In this document: positions 51,701-62,436 of the stretch, piece after piece
How positions within the stretch are numbered: the first letter of the stretch is position 1
How the letters are laid out: each line of letters begins with the position of its first letter
From: Rhynchopus euleeides
Lineage: Eukaryota; Euglenozoa; Diplonemea; Diplonemida; Diplonemidae
Assembly: GCA_963210315.1 (NCBI GenBank)
Contig: OY723261.1
Coordinates: forward strand, 124,001 to 188,000
Reading direction: 5' to 3'
Length of the DNA stretch: 64,000 nt
Notes under the pieces: generated by a model
Database searches by the model: none
What the model saw: only the letters and a program-made list of their open reading frames with translations
What the model was told of the DNA's origin: nothing
Translations under genes and position numbers: made by a program

Positions 51701-53381
51701 CGTCCCCCCACGTAGTGCGAGTCCTATACGCGTCCCGAACGTACTAGGGCCACTCCCACCTGTACGTTACACTGTGTGAAACAGAGACGCAACTGCGGTG
51801 GTCTGACCTCCGTCTATGACAGAAGGGAGGCGGGCTACTCCGGCCCGGAAGCCCGCGCAGGGGGTCGCCGTGGAGGACACAGGACGAGGGGCGCCCGGCC
51901 CCCATTGGAGGTCTTGGGATCTCGGTTCTTTGGGCTCAGGGTTCCCCCTTCATAGACCAGGTCACCACCCCGGCTATTCCGGCTCCATGCACAAGGCATT
52001 TCAGCACCGAGGTAACCATCCCACCGTTGACTCTGTTCACCCCCCGCGCAGTGCAATGCGAGGGGATTAGCAGGGGCGCCACGTGCAGGCGTCAGGCGGC
52101 TTTAACCCCCCTCTGTTCATGCGAAAGGCCAAGTGAATGCCCTGAGTCGGTTGTTACGTGGTCAGCGGCGATGGTGACGACCACCGGTCCCTGCGCCACG
52201 CGTGAACAAACACTGAACCCAAGCAGTGCCTGTCACGATTCCCACACACGGTTGTCTGCGGTGAGGAAAAGAGACGCCGTAGCGTCTCTGGAAAAACCTG
52301 CCGCTGGTTAGCAACCTGGGGTGCCACCCCCCTAAGTGTGGGGAGACCCGGTGGCTCATGGTGAGTATCCGGAAGTCCCACGCGGAGTGAGGGCAATTGG
52401 CTAGTTTTTACCCTTTGGGAAGACACTTTGGGTAGTGCACTCCTACGTTTTTCCATCCCTTTCGGACTTCGTCCTGTCCCCCACAATTGCGAGTCCTCAT
52501 CACGCACCGTGACTTACTGGACCAATCCCCCCAGTACGGTTGGATTACACTGGTTGTCCTGTAAAGTCGGACTCAGACACGCATCGGCGGGGGTCAAACC
52601 CAGCTCATCGAGCTCGGATGGATCTTCGTCACGGCTCCGTGGAGGGCAGTCGCTGCGGATGACAGGACGAGGGCGCGCCCGGCCCCCAGTGGAGGTCTTG
52701 GGATCTCGGTTCTTTGGGCTCAGGGTTCCCCCTTCATAGGCCAGGTCACCACCCCGGCTATTTCGGCTCCATGTATAAGACATTTCAGCACCGAGGTAGC
52801 CACCCCACCGCTGACTCTGTTCACCCCCCGCGCAGTGCAATGCGAGGGGATTAGCAGGGGCGCCACGTGCAGGCGTCAGGCGGCTTTAACCCCCAAAGGC
52901 CAAGTGAATGCCCAATCTCATGCACGGTGTTGCCTGTCGAACACCCACTCGCCAACGAGATCGTGTTGATACCTGCGCTCCGCAGCCCCACCGGGGAGCT
53001 GCACCCGCTGCTGCGCTGGAACTTCATATACGGCTTGCGGCACCGCGACGTCGAGGTGCACCTCTCGAACCGCAGGCACGTCTTCTCCTCCCACTCCTTC
53101 ACAGCCCCACTGATCCGCTTGTCCGTCGAGCTGAGCGACCTGTCGATATAGTACCGCACCTTCTCATCGCGCGGGAATAGCCCATCCTCATCCGTGGGTG
53201 TCGAACCCAGCACACGCCCCTCGCGCGCAGCACGCTCCACATCAACAGCCTCCACACGGATATCCCCTTCGATCAGGTCGAACGCCCCTGACGCATCGTG
53301 CTGCGTCAGCCTCTGCGCGTCCCCCCCTGATGCTATGCCAGCCAGCAGCAGCAGCACATGTGGGATACACAAGCCCGGCAT
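48794..53381 (-). CDS. Secreted astacin (M12A) metalloprotease, multi-part, interrupted by insertions
   Basis: Four minus-strand blocks. Block 1 (53381-52895) has a signal peptide (MPGLCIPHVLLLLAGIAS), a propeptide and the protease N-lobe ending HEIGHSLGL. Block 2 (51370 to about 51273) resumes GHSLGLSHEQKRKDRDEY, giving the full zinc motif HExxHxxGxxH only once the insertions are bypassed. Block 3 (about 51275-51120) has YNYGSIMHYSS, the astacin Met-turn, but in a frame shifted against block 2 at a run of five A (T on the plus strand, 51273-51277). Block 4 (50935-48794) has KKKPTIISPYPIGQRKGL and EFLYNKCS (end of the catalytic domain), an EGF-like module (CSGHGRCVGRNECKCESGFTG region), a LamG-like domain, a PTPSPPRTP linker and a second LamG-like domain. 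The joins between blocks 2-4 have no clear GT-AG sites, so it is either spliced unconventionally or decaying. It would be an extracellular protease. Confidence 0.7.
51371..52110. mobile_element. Insertion 1 in the astacin gene (740 bp)
   Basis: It begins TTATTCAACTTTACGTGGCG and ends GGCGGCTTTAACCCCC. It is flanked by a 30-bp direct copy of astacin coding sequence (CTGTTCATGCGAAAGGCCAA and on to GTGAATGCCC) at 51341-51370 and 52113-52142. No coding content and no poly-A tail are visible. It is about 80 percent like insertion 2 in its first half and about 95 percent in its last quarter. Confidence 0.8.
52143..52894. mobile_element. Insertion 2 in the astacin gene (752 bp)
   Basis: The same family as insertion 1, begins TGAGTCGGTTGTTACGTGG and ends GGCGGCTTTAACCCCC. 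It is flanked by a 19-bp copy of coding sequence (AAAGGCCAAGTGAATGCCC) at 52124-52142 and 52895-52913. Read on the coding strand it runs from GGGGGTTAAAG to ACTCAG, so it could be taken for an intron, but splicing at GT and AG would not restore the zinc site. Confidence 0.8.
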
Positions 53382-53813
53382 CTCACAACAAGATTATGGG
53401 GTGAGGGGTGACGCCCTGCGCTGTCTGTGTGCAAATCTGTGTGGGGAGGGGGTGGAGGCAGGCGGAGGTGAGGTGGGGCCCAGCACTACACATCCAGAGC
53501 GGCACAATGGAACAGGGGTGGTTTTAATCCCCGGTCCCCCCCAGCCAAGAACCCCGCTTCTTTCCAGCCAAAAATGGTACCCAATGTCCTTCCTCCAGTC
53601 TCGGGCCCTTGGTCTTGTACCAAATGGGTTCCTTCCACGGACCTCTCCTGCTCGCCATCCTCGGGTACTGAGGATACAAGGTGTGGGAGGGCGGGGGGTG
53701 GGGATGGCCTGCATTCCTTTTTGAGAGGGGCCCTGCGGCATGCCGCCTTGCACCCTCCTTGCAGCTGCATTGTGCTGTGCCACAATGCTGCGCTTGTCCG
53801 GCTGGGCTTTCCG
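53382..53813. other. Intergenic, no gene seen
   Basis: The stretch between the astacin start and the end of the glycosyltransferase gene shows no additional frame and no repeat of note. Confidence 0.4.
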
Positions 53814-54995
53814 TCAGCCCTCGCCAAAGAGATGCAGCTCCTGCGCAAAACGTGCGAGCTGAACAAACGAGGAGGGGACGGAGCCTTTCAGAGGAGGGTC
53901 CGCCACACGCGTCATGGAGAGTAACGCGATGTCGACAAACGCGTCGAAAGTCGAGCGTGACGTGCGGAGGATGTTGGAACCCCGCCGTGTCGTGTTCGCA
54001 ACCACCCTGTAGGGAAGCGACGGGTCAGGCCGAGTGGGGTACTCCTTCCCCTCACGCCGGTGCACACGCCACGACGGCCGGACGCGGGACACGCGGAGGA
54101 TGAAGTCATCCTCCAAACGCCTCTCATCGCTGCACACAAACACCGACTGCATGCCCTGGGCCGGCAGACGCCCCACCAAATCCCTCACGATAAGCGACAC
54201 ATTCGCAACGCGCGCCGCGTCAGTCCCGCGGAGATGCACCCCTGTGGTCTTCAACGAGATCCGCGCAGACCGCTTGAAGAGGGAAGCCTCCCTGACAACA
54301 TCCGCATGCGGGGCGACGGGATAGGCCCCATGCAGCAGGGCACGCAACGTCGTCTTCCGCATCCCCCTCGCTATGTGGTCATTCGAATACAGCACGCGCA
54401 GCGGGGCACCGACACCGCCACGGCGGGCCTCCGCCACCACTAGGGCCAGCAGCTGCGCAATGAAGCCACCTGTCTCCCCATGGGCGAGGCGTGCCTCCCG
54501 GCAGTTCACCGCCAGGGCCGCGGTGCGGGCAAAAGGTGATGTCTCCAGCAGGCGGGGCGTGAGGCACACCACGTCGAAGGCGGCAGCTCCGGGAGGCGGT
54601 GCCGCCGTCACCGTGAGGCGGCGCGACGGCGCCCCAAAGAGGTCCCCCCAGGCAGCCCCGCAGGCAGAGTCTGGCTCCCACACAACCTCGAGGGGTGCAT
54701 CCCCGAGGCTGTGGGCCACCCACACCGCGGCAGCCACAGCGTTGAGGCGGTTGCCGATACCGCCGCTGGCCCAGACGGTGACCTCGGCTGAGGGTGCGGC
54801 GGTGTCGCGGCGGTGGGGTTGAGGGGTGGGTGGTGCCAAGAGGGCGGGGAGCGTTGTGGGTGGCGGTGTTTGTGCAGGCGGCGCGGGGGGTGCTGGGGCC
54901 GGCCCCGCACCCCAGCCGCCGAAGGCGGTGGCGCACAGCAGGGCGTTGCAGGCGAGGAGGGCGCAGGCTGCGCCTCGGAGGAGGGGGCGCCTCAT
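53814..54995 (-). CDS. Fucosyltransferase-like glycosyltransferase, type II membrane protein
   Basis: A protein of 393 residues from the ATG at 54995; the in-frame codon further up is GTG. Residues 8-27 are a short signal anchor (GAACALLACNALLCATAFGG), then a Pro/Ala-rich stem to about residue 70. The catalytic part has the N-terminal SGGIGNRLNAVAAAVWVAHSL block with VVWEPDSACGAAWGDLF, known from NodZ, FUT8-like and related GDP-fucose-type enzymes. Later comes GVHLRGTDAA, matching the family's HxRxxD nucleotide-sugar site, followed by VFVCSDERRLEDDF. A Golgi enzyme adding a sugar to glycans is inferred; donor and acceptor cannot be read from the sequence. It lies between the astacin and peroxidase genes, all on one strand. 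Confidence 0.75.
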   Translation of the reverse strand: MRRPLLRGAACALLACNALLCATAFGGWGAGPAPAPPAPPAQTPPPTTLPALLAPPTPQPHRRDTAAPSAEVTVWASGGIGNRLNAVAAAVWVAHSLGDAPLEVVWEPDSACGAAWGDLFGAPSRRLTVTAAPPPGAAAFDVVCLTPRLLETSPFARTAALAVNCREARLAHGETGGFIAQLLALVVAEARRGGVGAPLRVLYSNDHIARGMRKTTLRALLHGAYPVAPHADVVREASLFKRSARISLKTTGVHLRGTDAARVANVSLIVRDLVGRLPAQGMQSVFVCSDERRLEDDFILRVSRVRPSWRVHRREGKEYPTRPDPSLPYRVVANTTRRGSNILRTSRSTFDAFVDIALLSMTRVADPPLKGSVPSSFVQLARFAQELHLFGEG

Positions 54996-56129
54996 GCCTG
55001 CATGCCTCGGATGCAGCACAGCAGCAAGGGCTTGGGTGGGGGTGGGGTGGGGTGGGTGTAGTAAGGGGTGTGTGCTCCGCGAGGGAGGGGGGGTGGGGGA
55101 GAGATCGAGGAGGGAAGGGCACGTCCCCTCAGGTCTGCCGAGAGGAAGCCATCAGGGGCTGGTCCAAAAAGCAGAGACACGTGGCGAGCCGTGTCATGGA
55201 GAACGGGTGGGGAAAAAGGTGTGCAAGCCGGGACAGTTGGGCACACAGCCACGGCCACCCCCCAGCAGACGTGAAGATGAGGTTCCTGGGCTGACAATGG
55301 GTTGAGTGCGGGGGTGGGTGGGGTGGGGTGGGGTGGGGTGGTTCGCTGCGGTGGCTTTTTTGTCACAGAAACAACCTGTTTCCCTTATACGCAGTGTGGG
55401 GGCCGTGCAAGACACGCCACATGCAGCAGGGAAAATGGCAAAGAAAGCCTGCAGAGAGCGCTGGGTTTACCGCAGATGCAGCGGGCGTGCGCGCAGAGCA
55501 GGAGGGGAAATACCGATGATCGAAGGAACAAACGAGAGGCAACAGGCAACCGAGTCAACCGCAGGTCAGCAGTCCGTCTGTCGGATGTGGGCATGATGTG
55601 CACGGGGCACTGCATGATGCATAGCCCTCAGCATCTTGGAGGAGAGCGGAGCTTGTTGCTGGTCTGCGGGTCGGCTGCTCGCCAGTTGTGTCTGAACACA
55701 AGGTGCCGAAATGTGGAGCAGCAGGGCAGGGGCGACCGCCCTGATGCAGTCAAGTTCTGGTATTGCTTGGTGACAAGTGCTGTCACAGCGTCAAGCAAGT
55801 TCAAGATATTGTTCAAGATTCGTACGACCTGCCGGTCGCGTCTATTGGCAAAGTGTAAGAAACAAAAGACAAAAGAACAAAGGCGGGGTCAACTCATCCA
55901 AATGAATGGAATGGCCTCGCTGTCCAAAACTGGGTAGTGCGTCATGTGCACCAAACGGTGAATAGGAGTGGAAATAATGCGGCAGTAGAAATCGAAAGGA
56001 AACCAATGAAGGTTAGCGGCAACAGCCTACAACAGCCTAGTGGTGCGGAAAAGATGTGTCGATCGTGTCGATCGTGCTGTGCGTGTGGAGGCTGTACAGC
56101 AACATGAGGGGGACTCCCAACTGAGAATC
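54996..56129. other. Intergenic, no gene seen
   Basis: A GGGGTGGGGT run lies at 55308-55341 just after the 5' leader region. No frame with clear protein-like composition. Confidence 0.4.
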
Positions 56130-57369
56130 CTAGAACCCGTTCTCCTGGATCTGGCGCCACGCCGCCACGAAGTGGGTCTCGAAGGAGGCGCGGTCACGCG
56201 AGAACTGGCGCACGAGGTTGCGCAGGCGGTTGTCCGCACGCAGCGCCATGTCGATGGGCAGCATCACGGAGCGACGGCCAGGACCGCCGCGGTACTGCAG
56301 GTCAGTGCCAGCCGTCTCGGCCGTGTTCCTGTTTGGTTTCGGAGGTGCGTGGTGGTTGTGGCGATGGCGGGACAGCACACAAAACAGAGAGAGGGGACAG
56401 AGGGGGGATGCGCTGGACAGACCTTCCCCACGCACCGTTGTCCAAATTGAAAAAATACTCCGTCCCGAACACGAGGTTGTCCGTCGTCCACTGGCCCCGG
56501 TTGCCGCTGATGCCAATGTGCATCTCCCCCATGTTGTGTCCTCCGAAGAGGGCCACAATTTTCTCAAGTGCCTGGGGGTCGTTGTTCAGCGAGATCCCCA
56601 GCTCACCGAACTTGTCGAAGATGTAGTCGAGCGTCTCCGGGTGCGGGAAGTTGTCGTTGTTGAAGTGCTTCGTGGGCAGGCGCTCGTTGTCGTCCACGCA
56701 CTGCTGGTTCGTCTCCGCCGGGGCGACGAAGTCCCTGCGTCCGGCGCGGAAGAACAGCGACGGGCTCCCCATCATCTCCAGCGCCGTGTTCCCCGCAAGC
56801 AGGTACAGGTCCGCGTACGACACGAACGGGTGCGCCCTCTTCACCGCCTCGAGTGCCCGCGTCGCCACGTCCAGCCCGCGGTTGTCCGCAAGCCCTGCCT
56901 CCGGGTTCACGCGCACGCACCCACCCACGCTCCCTCCAATGGGGCGCGCAGACGCGTCGAAGGTCGACACCGTGTGCCACGCCAGCCGCACCAGCAGGGG
57001 GCGGAACGAACCCGGGCGCGACTCGATCACACCTGAGATGGTCTGCACCACAGGCTGGTACTGCGCACGGTCCGCTGCCGTGATGCCCTGCCCGAGGTTC
57101 CCAGCACCGCCGCCGCCGCCGCCACCAGTCGGCGGCGGCACTGGGACAGGGGCGGGTGGGGGCCCACCGCCACCGCCCGTCGGAGGCACAACCGGAGGCG
57201 GCACAGGGGCAGGGGCAGGCGGGGGCTGCGGCCTCCCACCACCACCGCCGCCGCCACCACGACCACCGCCACCGCCACGCCCGCCACCACCTCCGCGCCC
57301 ACCGCGCTGTGCCTCAGCCACACCCAGCGTCATCGCCAGCAGCACAACAGCACACTTGACCGACTGCAT
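56130..57369 (-). CDS. Secreted class I heme peroxidase (ascorbate/cytochrome c peroxidase family), two exons
   Basis: Exon 1 is 57369-56423 and exon 2 is 56328-56130, giving 381 residues. The intron (56422-56329, 94 bp) has donor AAG|GTCTGT and acceptor AAACAG|G and restores WGRNTAETAG in frame. A signal peptide (VKCAVVLLAMTLGVAEA) is followed by a Gly/Arg then Pro/Gly-rich low-complexity section to about residue 90, unusual for this family. The catalytic domain has LLVRLAWHTVSTFD (distal Arg, Trp, His), YADLYLLAGNTALEMMG, LFGGHNMGEMH (proximal His) and, in exon 2, MLPIDMAL. It reduces hydrogen peroxide using an unknown electron donor. Class I peroxidases are normally organellar or cytosolic, so a secreted or secretory-pathway form is notable. 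ATG 57369 is the natural start. Confidence 0.87.
56329..56422 (-). other. Intron in the peroxidase gene
   Basis: 94 bp, GTCTGT...CAG, with a CT-rich middle. It interrupts the coding region between the proximal His and the conserved MLPIDMAL block. The phases on both sides agree. Confidence 0.8.
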
Positions 57370-57909
57370 TATTGCGTCGCTTTCCCTTCCGAAGCAAGTG
57401 TTTGTGAAGCTGGGAACACCCTGTGGGCGTGGTGGGTGGCAAGTGCGTGAGTGAAGCCACGAAGACAGACATGTGGCGACAAGCCTTGCAATACACTGGG
57501 GCGTGGGTGCGGCTGACGATGATACGCCAAGACGGGGCAGGCGACAGAAGAGTCAACGTGGGCGAGGAAGAGATCGGCTCGGAAGGGCCGTCCTCAACTG
57601 CGTCATCGCAGAACGTGGTTGTTGAGAGTTGTCGCTGGGCGGCGCTGCGGAAGCAGCCCGAAAGGAAGGATCAAGAGTACATGTGCAAACCAAGAGGGCA
57701 CGTTGATGTGCATGTTGGAATACATTCGGGGCAAGTGTGGCGAGATGCGTCTGCCACGATTCGGTCGTCTGGAGAAACAATCCGACAGCAAGCAAATGCA
57801 GTTCATTCTCGACGAGTTCGGACCCAGTGGGCCGCCAGCCTCCCAGAGGGTCGCCAGAGATACACACAAATACGCAAGAAAGCTCCGACACACGAGCACA
57901 CACGCAGGC
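57370..57909. other. Intergenic, no gene seen
   Basis: The short region between the peroxidase leader and the last exon of the cyclic-nucleotide-binding gene has no extra frame. Confidence 0.4.
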
Positions 57910-60307
57910 CTAGGCATTCCCCTTATGGATCGGCCTTCTGTATCGTGTCGGCGGGGCAATGGAGTCCAACGCTGCCATGAGATCGTCGCTGTCCTTCAGC
58001 TCCCGCTTGGCGCGGGGTGGCGGCGGGTTCGGGGCCCACTCGAAGAAGTCCTTCCCTGGCTTCTCGTTGCGCGGCAGGGAGGGCTTCAGCACCATCCACA
58101 GCTTCTTCGACTCCGACCGCCCGGGGCGCTCCGCAAGGCACGACGATGACTCTCGGTCCTCCTTTGCCCCGCTGTCTTCGGCGTCACCCTCATCATGCTG
58201 CAGGCCTGGCGCTGCATTCTTGGGGCTTGCCGGCGTCTGCTTCAGCCCCGGAAGCGGCTCGAAGTGGAACGGCGCCACAATGCCCGACGGCAGCCCCTGG
58301 CACGGATGCAGCAGCGGCGGAATCACGAACCGCTGTTTGCACAAAGCCGTTTTTCGTTGGGATGCCCCAATAACCCTCCCTCCACACACACCCCCGCACC
58401 ACCACCCCACCACAGCCCAAGAGCGGACATACCCCACAGGGAGTGCGGCGCCTGCCCAGCATGCGCGCGAGAGGCATGAATTGGAACTCGGTGAGCTCGC
58501 GCTTCACCACAGCGTGGAAGACTTCGTAGTATCCATGCGCCTGCAGCATCTCCACCAGCGCCGCCTTGGGGAGGGTCCAGACATCGCATCCGACATGCGC
58601 CTGCACAGGGAACAGCCACCGGTGCACCGCAAGCAGGGAGGTGCCTATTACATCGCCGCTGCGCAGCAGCGTCGGGTGCGACTGCTTGTTGAGCACAACC
58701 GCCGTCCCGGTCGTGATGACGCAGAGCTTGTTGCACTGCTCCACGGCAGACACGATGGTCTGCCTCGGGAGGAACACCTGCGGCTCCAGACGCTGCGCAA
58801 CCTCCTTCAGGAAGCTGCGGCTGCAGATTTGCCCCAGGATGGCGGTCCGCTCCATCATGGTGACGCACGACTCGATGTGATCAGGCTGTGGGTGGGGAAG
58901 AGGTATCGAGCAAAGCCACTGGGGAGCTGCGGGGCTGGGGGAGATGGCACCTTACCTTAGAATTGTGAGAATACAAGAGGCGATACGGTGTCAAGGGCAT
59001 GGTAGGCTCGCTTGAGAGAGACAGACAAGACACAGATGTGATAGCAGAGGCACTGAGACAGGGCATACCAGCAGCTGCAGCCTGCGGAGGTGCGCAAGGC
59101 GAAGTGACTCTGCCTTGGTGTAGACCCGCTGCCGGAAGCTGGGATTCTTCAGGTGCTCGTTGATCGCCGTGAAAGGAAGGACCCACAAATCACAGTGCTG
59201 CACAGCCAGCACGGAGGACTCGTGCTTCGAGTGGTCGAAGATGTACGACATCTCCCCCAGTGTTGCGAGCTGCGTGGGCGTGTGGACCAACTCACCGCCG
59301 CAGCTATCTATCGACTCCGCCTTCCCCCTGCACAGGTAATGTATATATCGGCTGGGCGCACCCTTCTTGACAATCGTCAACCCCTGCCGGATGCAGAGCG
59401 GTTGAAGCGACTGCAAAAGGGTCTCGGCATCAGAGTCGGGGATATCGGACAGCAGGTACGACGCCTTGATATCGTTGATGCCGCGAGGGAAGAAGTTGGC
59501 AATGTTGCGCTGTCGCCTCTGAAACGCTTTGTGGTAGATCTCCTCCTGCTGGCGCTGGGTCAGCAGACCCAGCTCTTTGAGGAAGAAGGTGCGCTGCAGC
59601 ACAAAGCACGAGCACTCTGTGTCGAGGATCACATTCGCCGTGCGGGGCTCGTCCGTCAGCAGGGCGAAGTCGCCTATCAGAACCGGGGCGACAAAGCGGT
59701 GAACCACCACCTCCTGTGCTGGGCCCTTCCCTGTTGCCTTCTGCTTCTTCGTCATGAACCCCTTGCCGCTCAGGATGAGCCAGAGACCCGACCTGCAGCT
59801 CTCACCTTCAGTGATGATGCGGTCGCCCTTCTGCGTTGCAACGGGCACAGCCCCTTCAGCCAGGCACTGCAGGCGGTCTTCTGGCCAGCACGAGATGAGC
59901 TCGCCCGATTTCAGCACCGCGATGATCTTCGTGAGCTTGTCGTCGTCCTCCGGAGCAGCAGCCACCTTGCGCTGCTTCTGCTTGCTGGAGAGCATCACGC
60001 GGGGCAGCCACAGCATCGAGAGCTTGACAGCTGCGTACCGTTTGACCTCCTCCTGAACCAGTTCTGGCATGTCCTTCATCACGGCTGAGGAGATGCAGGT
60101 GAAGGAGTTGTTCTTGATGACTTCGTAGGCCGTCTCTTCATTGTGCACCGACAGCGCATGTTTCACCAGCGGGCGCCCTGTCGGCTTTGCCGTGCCCCCC
60201 CCACCCCCACCCATCGCACCGCTCATCCGCGAATGCTGGGCCGTCGACGCGGCAGAGCGGAAGAGCACATCGGAAAGCTGACCGGCTTTTGCAGCTGACT
60301 CCCCCAT
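57910..60307 (-). CDS. Triple cyclic-nucleotide-binding-domain protein, three exons
   Basis: Exons 60307-59069, 58885-58433 and 58332-57910; introns of 183 bp (GTATGC...CCACAG) and 100 bp (GTATGT...AAACAG), all phase 0. The product is 704 residues if MGESAAK is the start; an in-frame ATG at 60376 would add 23. The first cNMP-binding domain (about 135-260) reads EGAVPVATQKGDRIITEGES, LIGDFALLTDEPRTANV. The second (about 285-400) has IRQGLTIVKKGAPSRYIHYL and LATLGEMSYIFDH. The third, in exon 2, has VFLPRQTIVSAVEQCNKLCV and LRSGDVIGTSLL. No kinase or channel follows; the C-terminus is charged and Pro-rich. The first phosphate-binding cassette (GDFALLTDEPRTANV) is near PKA/PKG form; the other two are degenerate. 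It may be a regulatory subunit or cNMP sensor. Confidence 0.82.
58333..58432 (-). other. Second intron of the cNMP-binding gene
   Basis: 100 bp, donor GGG|GTATGT, acceptor GCAAACAG|CGG, joining RRTPCG to RFVIPPLLHP in phase 0. Confidence 0.8.
58886..59068 (-). other. First intron of the cNMP-binding gene
   Basis: 183 bp, donor CTG|GTATGC, acceptor CCACCCACAG|CCT, joining RRLQLL to PDHIESC in phase 0. Confidence 0.8.
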
Positions 60308-60580
60308 GGGGAGAGGGAACCCCTCTGTATGGTGCGGTGCGGTGTGGTGGTGCTGCCGCATCAAGGGGCTGGGCACATGCCCTCCCTCCGTGGTCAGGGG
60401 GGTCTATATAGTCCTGGGTACAATTGCCGGGGAGGGGGTGGAGAGGGGGTGCTGGCCGCGCCGGCTGCGACACTGGAACAACGCTCCAGCCCCCCACACC
60501 AGACACCTTCGGGCCTGCAGAATTGCCGGCGGGGGGGGGGGGCACAAGGGGTGTGTGTGCGTGGGGGGGGGGGTCAGTGT
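60308..60580. other. Upstream region of the cNMP-binding gene
   Basis: A TATATAG word lies near 60404-60412 and G runs at 60531-60542 and 60561-60573. No gene. Confidence 0.35.
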
Positions 60581-62219
60581 TGTTAGAAACCGAGTTTTAA
60601 ACATTTTAAACGTTTTAAACGTTTTAAAGTTTAAAACGCCGTTTTAAATTATTTAAAACGGGGTTTAAAACGGGGTTTAAAACGGCAAAAAACCCTGCAA
60701 AATATAGGGGGAGACTTTTCGATTTTTTTTCTGGAACCCAAAATTGATCGTTTTGGGCCATCTGAGGCCATCTTCGGCAAAAAAATCCAATTTTGAGGCT
60801 CCCTGGGGGTCCCAAATGGGTGAACAAATTCCCTGTGTGAAATAGCCTATTGCAGGCCTTTTGAGCATGATCAGGCAAACACAGCTGTGTGGCAGGGCTT
60901 TCTGCGAAAATTCGCCTCCTGGTGAAGTGGGCTACTTTTCACCCTCCATTCACCCTGGCCTCAACCCGTTCCTCTGCTCACCCTGACGCAAGCTCATGCC
61001 CTCATCGTTGACAATCACCCAGAAAAGATTCAGGATGGTACAGTACAGACTCGGGTGCACGAACGATCCAACGGTGGTGCCTGTTTGACTTGCTGGTGTA
61101 TGGTTGATCATTGCTTGTTACGTACATGTCGCTTTCTCAGCGCCCCCGCCTTCACCGAAACCCGATGCCCAACACGAGCGGTGTGGCGCCCGTGGTACTG
61201 ACCCCTTCGGACCTTAACTCCAGCGGTAGCCGCCGGCTTTCTTCAAAGAAACTCATCGATGACGTCCCCCCAGAGTGCAGGTTCCTGCTGCCTACCCACG
61301 ATCATTAGGGTGCCGAGAGAATGGCTAGGTGATCAATAATTGTCCCAAACACTAGCTTGGCAACAGCCAGAGCAACCCCAGGTGGGGCGCAGCCGAGTGC
61401 TGCAACCATCGTTCTGACAGCAACAACATCACCTGGCTGTCTTGTTGAACACAGCCGTGATGAAGCTGGCTGCACTTCCTGTTTGGAGTTCATCGGGATC
61501 CGTTCTGCAAAAGTGAAAGTTGGAGGCAAAGAATACATGACGAGGATGGTTACGCCTTTTGTAGGCTTCTCTCGATCAGAGAAGTCGGGCGTCCATAGGA
61601 GAGTAAAGGGAATACAGATATGCTCCTCTCAAAGAGGGGCAGGCCAAAGGTAGGCTCCAGGTGGCAACTGGAACTGTGCAACTTTTCCAGAAGGTGCTTC
61701 CAGGACTGTCGAAGGAGCTGGTGGAGTTCGCTGGGTCCATTGCCATCCCCATCATGGTGATCCGGCCTTCAACCTGCGACTTTGTATCATGGATTCAGCT
61801 CAAAAGGGTGCACATCGAGTGATGCAAGATGAAGATTCGACACTCCAGAAATATGCTGATGTCAAACTGCATTATTCCTGAGAACAACGGAGGGGGTGTG
61901 CCAACTGATGCCGGTGCGATTGATGCAACCCTCACCACAACGTCAGTGCCATCTATTTTCCACCAATAATGTGTCCGCTGTGACAGGAATGCAGGAATAA
62001 TCACCCAGAATATGAGCTGGGGGGCCTCAGGGGGCATGGAAAAAAAATTTTGGCCGAAAATTTTTTTTTTGGTGTGAAAACACCACAGAAACGCCCTGTT
62101 TTAACCCCCGTTTTAAACTCCGTTTTAAATTAATTTAAAACGCGTTTTAATTTAAAACATTTAAAACATTTAAAACGTTTAAAACGTTTAAAACGTAAAG
62201 TTTTAAATGGGGGCTAACA
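60581..62219. mobile_element. Foldback element, TTTAAAACG family (1.6 kb)
   Basis: The ends read TGTTAG and its inverse. The arms are tandem TTTTAAACG words: left 60593-60685, right 62098-62208, inverted to each other. The middle has no convincing coding region. Next to the left arm lies TATAGGGGGAGACTTTTCGA (60703 onward), a sequence shared with the elements at 31854-36903 and 63262 onward. Confidence 0.7.
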
Positions 62220-62272
62220 ACAATGGGGGGGTAGGGGGGGTCAAATGGGGGTGACACACGGTGGGATCTTGT

Positions 62273-62436
62273 AAATTTTACATGTATAACTACAAGTATA
62301 ATACATGTATTATACATGTATAATACTTGCATGTCAACTATTATACATGTATAATACATGTATATGCCTGAAATATACATGTAAAATACATGTATATCAA
62401 GTAAAAATACATGTATAATACTTGCATGTCAACTAT
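62273..62436. repeat. TACATGTA-rich palindromic tract
   Basis: ATACATGTATAATAC and similar self-complementary words recur about ten times. The phrase ATAATACTTGCATGTCAACTATTA occurs twice (62318-62342 and 62416-62440). The tract touches the next foldback element. Confidence 0.75.

Noticed and set aside
51371-52894. Ordinary GT-AG introns in the astacin gene
   Set aside because: Splicing at the available GT and AG would leave duplicated codons and break the zinc motif; the duplicated flanks point to insertions.
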